In this document: positions 14,483 through 19,445 of the stretch, piece by piece
Layout: every line of letters begins with the position of its first letter
How positions within the stretch are numbered: position 1 is the first letter of the stretch
Source: Acetobacteraceae bacterium UBA6159
GTDB taxonomy: Bacteria > Pseudomonadota > Alphaproteobacteria > Acetobacterales > Acetobacteraceae
Assembly: GCA_002422345.1 (NCBI GenBank)
Contig: DIUL01000038.1
Coordinates: 1 to 19,445 of the forward strand
DNA: 19,445 nucleotides
Direction: 5' to 3'
Program-made: the position numbers and the translations under genes
Notes under the pieces: generated by a model
Told to the model about the DNA's origin: nothing
Databases searched by the model: none
What the model saw: the letters and a program-made list of their open reading frames with translations, nothing else

Positions 14483-15429
14483 TCCCCGATCTGATCGCGC
14501 AGCTCGCCCAGATGGCGGTTGTCCTGGCCCTGGCGCCGTTGCTGACCGGGCTGGTGCGGAAGGTGAAGGCGCGCATCCAGCGCCGCCGTGGCCCGCCTCT
14601 GATCCAGCCCTACCGGGACCTGAAGCGGTTGCTCTCCAAGGAAGCGGTGGTCGCCGAGAACGCGTCCTGGCTGTTCCGCGTCGCGCCCTATGTCGTCTTC
14701 GCCTGCACCTGGGTCGCCGCCGCTTTGGTGCCGACATTCGCCACCAACCTCCTGTTCTCCTGGTCCGGAGACCTGATCGTGATCACCGCCCTGCTCGCCA
14801 GCGCGCGGGTGGCGCAGGCGCTGGCCGGCCTCGATGTCGGGACCAGTTTCGGGGGCATCGGAGCCTCCCGCGACGTCATGTTCGCGACGCTGGCCGAACC
14901 GGCCATGGTGATGATCGTGTTCTGCGTGGCGCTGATCGCGGGCTCGACCAAGCTGTCCACCATCGCGGAATACATGGCCTCGGGCCAGGTCGGATTGCGG
15001 GTGTCCCTGGCCCTGGCGCTGGTCGCACTGCTGATCGTGGCTTTGGCCGAGAACGCGCGCATCCCGGTCGACAACCCCGCCACGCATCTGGAACTGACGA
15101 TGGTGCATGAGGCGATGGTGCTGGAATATTCCGGCCGGCATTTGGCGATGATCGACCTGGCGGCATCGTTGAAGCTGCTGGTCTACGTCTCGGTCATCAT
15201 CTGCATCTTCCTGCCCTTCGGCATCGCCGTCTCGGGCGCCGGTCCGCTGGCGTATCTGAGCGGGGTCGGTGCCTGGGTGGTGAAGCTCGCCGCGGGCGGG
15301 GTCGTGCTGGGTATCTTCGAGATGTCGATCGCCAAGATGCGGGTGTTCCGCGTGCCCAACTTCCTGGGGGCCGCGCTGATGCTGGCGCTGCTCGGGCTTC
15401 TGCTCCTCTTTGTCTCCCGGGGGATGTAG
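14479..15429 (+). CDS. hyfC: Hydrogenase-4 component C-like membrane subunit HyfC (NuoH family)
   Basis: A 316-residue NuoH/HycD-type integral membrane protein that anchors the peripheral redox arm and links it to the antiporter subunits. About eight hydrophobic helices are visible. Family signatures are KARIQRRRGPPLIQPYRDLK (residues 30-49), with LLSKE just after it, and, in the second half, ENARIPVDNPATHLELTMVH followed by EAMVLEYSGRHLAMID, the loop that contacts the quinone/large-subunit interface in complex I. Length is as in E. coli HyfC. Its ATG overlaps the hyfB stop (ATGA at 14479-14482), and its own stop is 3 nt before hyfE. No missing segment is visible. Confidence 0.94.
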   Translation: MIPDLIAQLAQMAVVLALAPLLTGLVRKVKARIQRRRGPPLIQPYRDLKRLLSKEAVVAENASWLFRVAPYVVFACTWVAAALVPTFATNLLFSWSGDLIVITALLASARVAQALAGLDVGTSFGGIGASRDVMFATLAEPAMVMIVFCVALIAGSTKLSTIAEYMASGQVGLRVSLALALVALLIVALAENARIPVDNPATHLELTMVHEAMVLEYSGRHLAMIDLAASLKLLVYVSVIICIFLPFGIAVSGAGPLAYLSGVGAWVVKLAAGGVVLGIFEMSIAKMRVFRVPNFLGAALMLALLGLLLLFVSRGM

Positions 15430-15432
15430 CCG

Positions 15433-16095
15433 ATGCCCGGTCTTCATTACGACATCGCGCATATGCTGGCCGGGTCGCTGGTGCTGGTCAGCCTGATGAT
15501 GCTGTACCAGGTGCGGCTGACGGCGCTGCTGCATGTGCTGGCGCTGCACGCGTTCGTACTGGCGGCCTCGGTCGGGTGGCAGGCGTATATCCAGCAGTCC
15601 CCGCATCTGTATATCACCGCGGCCATCGCGCTGGTGTTCAAGGGTATCCTGGTGCCGGTGGTGCTGCGGCGGATGATCTTCCGCATGGGCGTGCACCGGG
15701 AGATCGAGACGGCGGTCAGCATCGGCCTGACCATGCTGGCCGGGATCGCCCTGGTCGCCCTGTCATTGCAGGTGATGCTGCCGGTCACCGCCGCGGTCGA
15801 TCCGATCGCGCGGGAGGACCTGGCGCTCGCGCTGTCCGTCGTGCTGATCGGGCTGCTGATGATGGTGACGCGGCGCAACGCGGTCAGCCAGGTTGTGGGG
15901 TTCATGTCGCTGGAGAACGGCATCAACCTGGCCGCCACCGGCGCGCGCGGGATGCCGCTGGTGGTGGAGATCAGCGTGGCGTTCTCAATCCTGATCGCGT
16001 TCATCGTGATCGGGATCTTCCTGTTCCGCATCCGGGAGCGGTTCGACACGGTCGATGTCGGCGCGCTGGACCAGTTCCGGGGGGGACGGTCGTGA
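15433..16095 (+). CDS. hyfE: Hydrogenase-4 component E-like subunit HyfE (NuoK-like)
   Basis: A 220-residue membrane protein with about six to seven helices; E. coli HyfE is of similar size. The C-terminal half resembles NuoK/MrpC: LIGLLMMVTRRNAVSQVVGF followed by MSLENGINLAAT, where the helix-embedded Glu is expected to take part in proton transfer, then a last helix and the charged tail RIRERFDTVDVGALDQF typical of HyfE. It starts 3 nt after the hyfC stop. The junction to hyfF is unusually long (255 nt) and holds a palindromic repeat, unlike the tight junctions elsewhere in the operon. Confidence 0.92.
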   Translation: MPGLHYDIAHMLAGSLVLVSLMMLYQVRLTALLHVLALHAFVLAASVGWQAYIQQSPHLYITAAIALVFKGILVPVVLRRMIFRMGVHREIETAVSIGLTMLAGIALVALSLQVMLPVTAAVDPIAREDLALALSVVLIGLLMMVTRRNAVSQVVGFMSLENGINLAATGARGMPLVVEISVAFSILIAFIVIGIFLFRIRERFDTVDVGALDQFRGGRS

Positions 16096-16121
16096 GGGCG
16101 CGCCGGTTCGGGGGGGCTTAT

Positions 16122-16246
16122 CTCTCTCCGTCATGGCCGGCCTTGAGCCGGCCACCCGCTCGATGGCCGTGGAGCGCGGGTTTGCGCGCGTTTGTCCCAA
16201 GCATGGGGGCGGATGGCCGGCTCAAGGCCGGCCATGACGGAGAGAG
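16122..16246. repeat. Long palindromic repeat, copy 2, between hyfE and hyfF
   Basis: A perfect 33-bp inverted repeat: left arm 16122-16154, right arm 16214-16246, centre 59 nt. It has the same architecture as copy 1, but the inner stem reads GGCCGGC-CTTGA-GCCGGCC: a G/C pair has been swapped, and the swap is present on both sides of the hairpin and in both arms, so all pairing is kept. The arms also extend into a CTCTCTCC/GGAGAGAG flank. It lies inside the hyf operon and would form a strong RNA structure in the transcript. Confidence 0.9.
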
Positions 16247-16350
16247 GGGTGATGCCGTTCGGCCGCTCCTCCTCATGTCCACGGGGTTTGAACCAACCCC
16301 ATCCCAACCCACCCGGTGGTCCCAACCTCGGCCAACCCTCCGGCAATCCA

Positions 16351-17787
16351 ATGACTGAGCCGGTCATCCTCATCCTCGCGATCCCGCTGCTCGCGGCCGG
16401 GGTCCTCGCGCTGATCCCGTCCTACCGGGTCTCCGCGCTGCTGAACGTCGCCGCCAGCGCGGGGGCCCTGGCCTGCGCGCTGTCCCTGCTGGTCCGCCGC
16501 CCCGCACCCTTGCCGTTTCTGCTGGTCGACGACCTCAACATCGTCTTCGTCGTCCTCAACACCTTCATCGGCTTCACCACCAGCGCCTACAGCGCCAGCT
16601 ACATCCGCCACGAGCTTGAAACCGGCCGCCTCACCCCCGGCCACCTGCGATTCTACCACGCGATGTTCCAACTCATGCTGTTCGGCATGAGCCTCGCCCT
16701 GCTCGCCAACAACATCGGCCTGATGTGGGTGGCGGTGGAACTCGCGACCCTGACAACCGTCCTGATGGTCGGCCTCTACCGCACGCACGAAGCGTTGGAA
16801 GCCGCCTGGAAATACTTCATCCTCGGCAGCGTCGGCATCGCGCTGGCGCTGTTCGGCACCATCCTCGTCTACCTCGCCGCCCGCCCCTCGGTGGGGGAGG
16901 GCGTGGACGCCATGGTCTGGACCACGCTGCTGGCCCATGCCCGCACCTTCGATCCCTCCCTCCTGAACATCGCCTTCGTCTTCCTCCTGCTCGGCTATGG
17001 CACCAAGGTGGGCCTCGCCCCGCTCCACGCCTGGCTGCCCGACGCGCATTCGGAAGGCCCGACGCCGATCTCGGCCGTGCTGTCGGGGCTGCTGCTGAAC
17101 GTGGCGCTTTACGCGCTGCTGCGCTTCAAGATGCTGATCGCGGCCAACCCCGCGGCCATCGCGCCAGGGCCGCTGATGATCGGGATGGGCCTCGTCTCCC
17201 TGATCTTTGCCGCCTTCATGCTGTATCGCCGACGCGACATCAAACGCCTGTTCGCCTATTCCTCGATCGAGCACATGGGCATCATCGTCTTCGCCTTCGG
17301 CATGGCGGGGCCGCTGGGGAACTTTGCCGGCCTGTTGCAGATGACCATGCACAGCCTGACGAAATCCGCGATCTTCTTCGCCGTCGGCCATATCGCGCAG
17401 GTCAAGCGCACGCAGATGATGGCCGGGATGGGCGGCCTCACGACCTCTCACCCCGTGCTGGGCTGGTGCTTCGTCGCCGCGGTCGTGGCCATCGCCGGCC
17501 TGCCGCCCTTTGGCGTCTTCACGAGCGAGTTCCTGGTCGCGTCGTCCACCTTCGCGCAACAGCCGGTCCTGGCGGTGCTGTTCATCCTGGGCGTGCTGAC
17601 CGCCTTCGGGGCGCTGCTGATGCATATGACTGCGATCGCCTTCGGCCCGGTGCAGGGGCCGGTCGACCCCGTCGATGCCTCCTATGTCCCGATGTTCGCC
17701 CATCTGCTGCTGGTTCTGATCGCCGGAATCTGGTTGCCGCCGCCGCTGGTCGCCTGGTTCCAGCATGTTGCGGTGCTGCTGGGATGA
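16351..17787 (+). CDS. hyfF: Hydrogenase-4 component F-like antiporter subunit HyfF
   Basis: A 478-residue NuoN/NuoM/MrpD-type membrane protein, the second antiporter-like channel of the complex. Conserved residues: E130 in LMWVAVELATL, K219 in LGYGTKVGLAPLHAWLPDAH, and K338 in HSLTKSAIFFAVGHIAQ. The equivalent of the HyfB K252 position reads LLLNVALYALLRF with Asn250, as I would expect for HyfF-type proteins. The start is ATG 16351 (MTEPVILILAIPLLAAGV). The open frame extends upstream to 16192 through the repeat and is not credible. There is no clear Shine-Dalgarno. It is slightly shorter than E. coli HyfF. Its stop overlaps the hyfG start (ATGA at 17784-17787), so these two subunits are translationally coupled. 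Confidence 0.93.
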   Translation: MTEPVILILAIPLLAAGVLALIPSYRVSALLNVAASAGALACALSLLVRRPAPLPFLLVDDLNIVFVVLNTFIGFTTSAYSASYIRHELETGRLTPGHLRFYHAMFQLMLFGMSLALLANNIGLMWVAVELATLTTVLMVGLYRTHEALEAAWKYFILGSVGIALALFGTILVYLAARPSVGEGVDAMVWTTLLAHARTFDPSLLNIAFVFLLLGYGTKVGLAPLHAWLPDAHSEGPTPISAVLSGLLLNVALYALLRFKMLIAANPAAIAPGPLMIGMGLVSLIFAAFMLYRRRDIKRLFAYSSIEHMGIIVFAFGMAGPLGNFAGLLQMTMHSLTKSAIFFAVGHIAQVKRTQMMAGMGGLTTSHPVLGWCFVAAVVAIAGLPPFGVFTSEFLVASSTFAQQPVLAVLFILGVLTAFGALLMHMTAIAFGPVQGPVDPVDASYVPMFAHLLLVLIAGIWLPPPLVAWFQHVAVLLG

Positions 17788-19271
17788 GCGTCCTGTCCGA
17801 CATCCTGGCCCTGGGCCGTTTCGTCGAGGGCCACGCCCCCTTGCCCCGCGTTGAGGTCTCCGCCGCCGTCTGGCAGAGCGCGATCGAGGCCCTGAGCGCC
17901 GGCGACCTGACACTTCTCAGCGTCTGGGCCGAGGTCGGCCGCGTCCACATGGCGCTGCTGAGTGGCGACGATCCGCGCCTGGCCATCCTGACATTGGCCT
18001 GCCCCGAGGACCGCTACCCCTCGATCGGCCGGCACCACCCGCCGGCCATCCGCCTGGAACGCGCTATCCGCGACCTGTTCGGCATCGAGCCGCTGGGCCT
18101 GGAAGACGCCCGCCCCTGGCTGGATCACGGCCGCTGGAGCGGGGCCACGCCGCCGGCCGCCAGCTACCCGTTCCTGCCGGTCGAGGGCGAGGCGCTGCAC
18201 CAGATCCCCGTCGGCCCCGTTCATGCCGGCATCATCGAGCCCGGGCATTTCCGCTTCACCTGCGACGGCGAAACCGTCGTGCGGCTGGAGCAACGGCTGG
18301 GCTACGTCCACAAGGGCATCGACTCGCTGCTGGCCGGCGCGCCGATCGACCGCGCGCACCGCATCGCCTCCCGCGCATCGGGCGACAGCACCGTGGCCTA
18401 TGGGCTGGGCTTCAGCCTGGCGGTGGAGGCGGCCTTGGGCGTGGCCGTTCCCGATCGCGCGGTGCGGCTGCGCGGGGTGATGGCCGAGATGGAACGGATT
18501 GCCAACCACATTGGTGATTTCGGTGCGATCTGCAACGATGCCTCGGTCGGGATGATGCTGGCCCATTGCGCCGTGCTGCGGGAGAAGGTGCTGCGCTGCG
18601 CCGCGTCCTGCTTCGGACACCGGCTGATGATGGACCGGATCGTTCCGGGTGGTGTGGCTGTTGATCTGGACGCCGAGGGCGCTGGACGCATCCTGGCCTT
18701 GACGGACGAGGTCGCGGGCACGCTCGGGCCGCTGATCCGGATGTACGATAACATGGCGTCATTGCAGGATAGGACCGTTTCCACTGGCATCCTGCGCCCG
18801 GAGCTGGCGCGTCGTTTCGGGGCCGGCGGGCATGTCGGGCGCGCCTCGGGCCGGGATTTCGATGCCAGGCGCGATGTGCGCTACGCGCCGTATGACGAAG
18901 TGTCCTTCACCGTGCCGACCCGGAAGGAGGGCGATGTCAACGCCCGGGTCTGGATCAGGCTGGAGGAGATCGGGCAGAGCCTGTCGATCATCCAGCAACT
19001 GCTGCGCGGGCTGCCGGATGGCCCGGTGCTGACCCCTCTGCCGCCGCTGGACGGGATCGCGGCGGAGGGGATGGCGCTGGTCGAGGCCTTCCGCGGGGAC
19101 TTGCTGGTGTGGCTCCGCATCGCCGATGGCGGCATCGCCAGGTGCCATCTGCGGGACGCGTCATGGTTCCAGTGGCCTCTGCTGGAGGCGGTGATCGAGG
19201 GCAACATCGTGGCGGATTTCCCGCTGTGCAATAAGAGTTTCAATTGTTCCTATTCGGGGCATGACCTTTGA
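17784..19271 (+). CDS. hyfG: HyfG-like large subunit (NuoC-NuoD type) lacking most NiFe ligands
   Basis: A 495-residue fused NuoC-NuoD-type subunit of the peripheral arm. The N-terminal NuoC-like domain (about 1-120) contains YPSIGRHHPPAIRLERAIRD then LFGIEP. The NuoD/large-subunit domain (about 140-495) has IIEPGHFRF, RLGYVHKGID and MAEMERIANHIGDFG. In hydrogenases of this group two C-x2-C pairs bind Ni-Fe. Here the N-terminal pair aligns to A195 and A198 (HRIASRASGDSTVAYG). At the C-terminus CNKSFNCSYSGHDL keeps one cysteine (C488), with Ser491 at the second position. It is therefore probably not a hydrogenase. The frame is intact and the termini look native, so this is not decay. It fits the Ehr (energy-converting hydrogenase-related) class. 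The ATG overlaps the hyfF stop. No NuoB-like gene follows before the window ends. Confidence 0.92.
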   Translation: MSVLSDILALGRFVEGHAPLPRVEVSAAVWQSAIEALSAGDLTLLSVWAEVGRVHMALLSGDDPRLAILTLACPEDRYPSIGRHHPPAIRLERAIRDLFGIEPLGLEDARPWLDHGRWSGATPPAASYPFLPVEGEALHQIPVGPVHAGIIEPGHFRFTCDGETVVRLEQRLGYVHKGIDSLLAGAPIDRAHRIASRASGDSTVAYGLGFSLAVEAALGVAVPDRAVRLRGVMAEMERIANHIGDFGAICNDASVGMMLAHCAVLREKVLRCAASCFGHRLMMDRIVPGGVAVDLDAEGAGRILALTDEVAGTLGPLIRMYDNMASLQDRTVSTGILRPELARRFGAGGHVGRASGRDFDARRDVRYAPYDEVSFTVPTRKEGDVNARVWIRLEEIGQSLSIIQQLLRGLPDGPVLTPLPPLDGIAAEGMALVEAFRGDLLVWLRIADGGIARCHLRDASWFQWPLLEAVIEGNIVADFPLCNKSFNCSYSGHDL

Positions 19272-19339
19272 TGGCTGGCGATTTGATCTTCGTCTCCAGG
19301 TCAGGGCGCGGGATGGGTCGCGGCCCAGGTTCCTTCTAT

Positions 19340-19445
19340 CCGTCATGGCCGGGCTTGACCCGGCCACCCGCGCCGCGCCCGTGGAACAACGCGCGGTTGT
19401 CGTGGCCCCATCGTCCGGGGGCGGGTGGCCGGGTCAAGCCCGGCC
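19340..19445. repeat. Long palindromic repeat, copy 3, after hyfG (cut by window end)
   Basis: Left arm 19340-19370 and right arm from 19422 to the window end (24 nt visible) are complementary over everything visible. The inner stem is of the copy-1 type (GGCCGGG-CTTGA-CCCGGCC). It begins 68 nt after the hyfG stop, where the next hyf gene would be expected. The region 19272-19339 holds no recognisable gene. Confidence 0.85.

Noticed and set aside
12149..14737. 862-codon open frame on the minus strand opposite hyfB
   Set aside because: Shadow of hyfB codon bias: Gln/His/Arg/Asp-rich, no fold or motif, and no start signals.
16280..16310. GGTTCAAACC-like tRNA T-loop on the minus strand
   Set aside because: The flanking bases do not form a T stem, and no acceptor, D or anticodon arms are found around it.
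16273..17913. 546-codon minus-strand open frame opposite hyfF
   Set aside because: Same kind of antisense shadow; composition is extreme and the sense strand is an obvious HyfF.
12467..19271. Reading the hyf genes as a functional formate hydrogenlyase or respiratory complex I
   Set aside because: HyfG lacks the NiFe cysteines, no formate dehydrogenase or hydrogenase maturation gene is present, and the gene set is hyf-type (no NuoE/F/G), so neither name is justified.
19271..19445. Open frame from an ATG overlapping the hyfG stop (TGATG) to the window end, MAGDLIFVSRSG...
   Set aside because: The start geometry is tempting for hyfI, but the frame runs directly through the palindromic repeat (SWPGLTRPP-type translation) and shows no NuoB-like features.

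Overview
The window looks like chromosomal DNA of a GC-rich alphaproteobacterium, most likely Rhodospirillales/Acetobacteraceae-like. The reasons are the very high GC content with long antisense shadow frames, the protein repertoire, a TTAA-N7-TTAA site of the type bound by the alphaproteobacterial regulator CtrA, and dispersed palindromes whose arms read GGCCGGGCTTGACCCGGCC. This assignment is inference; no rRNA or marker tree is available. I see no tRNA, rRNA, IS element, CRISPR array or prophage gene.

Left part (1-7260), mostly housekeeping. A truncated SGNH/GDSL-hydrolase-like gene reads off the left edge on the minus strand. Divergent from it is nudC (NAD+/NAD-RNA pyrophosphohydrolase), overlapped by a DUF488 gene. 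A convergent minus-strand group follows: rsmB (16S rRNA m5C967 methyltransferase), a phosphinothricin-acetyltransferase-like GNAT and an AmpG-like MFS permease. Divergent from rsmB is a single-chain ATP-dependent dihydroxyacetone kinase (DhaK plus DhaL domains).

Middle part (7261-12105), accessory. A large modular GH5 endoglucanase resembles the Acidothermus E1 type. It carries a CBM2-like domain at each end, and its catalytic domain appears to be inserted inside a Calx-beta domain. It has no signal peptide. Its upstream region carries repeated GTAAC boxes. It converges on a GT4-family glycosyltransferase, which is divergent from a small receiver-domain protein; the shared promoter region contains a perfect TTAA-N7-TTAA CtrA-type box.

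Right part (12203-end), the most interesting system. A small XRE-type HTH gene is followed by hyfB-hyfC-hyfE-hyfF-hyfG, a membrane complex related to hydrogenase-4/formate hydrogenlyase and to complex I. HyfB and HyfF are antiporter-like proton channels, HyfC is the NuoH-like membrane anchor, HyfE is NuoK-like, and HyfG is a NuoC-NuoD-type large subunit. The HyfG here lacks three of the four cysteines that bind the NiFe centre, so the complex is probably not a hydrogenase. It fits the poorly understood 'energy-converting hydrogenase-related' (Ehr) class, with unknown electron donor and acceptor. The small NuoB-like iron-sulfur subunit (HyfI) is not in the window. Long palindromic repeats lie between hyfE and hyfF and directly after hyfG, at the only loose junctions of an otherwise tightly packed operon.
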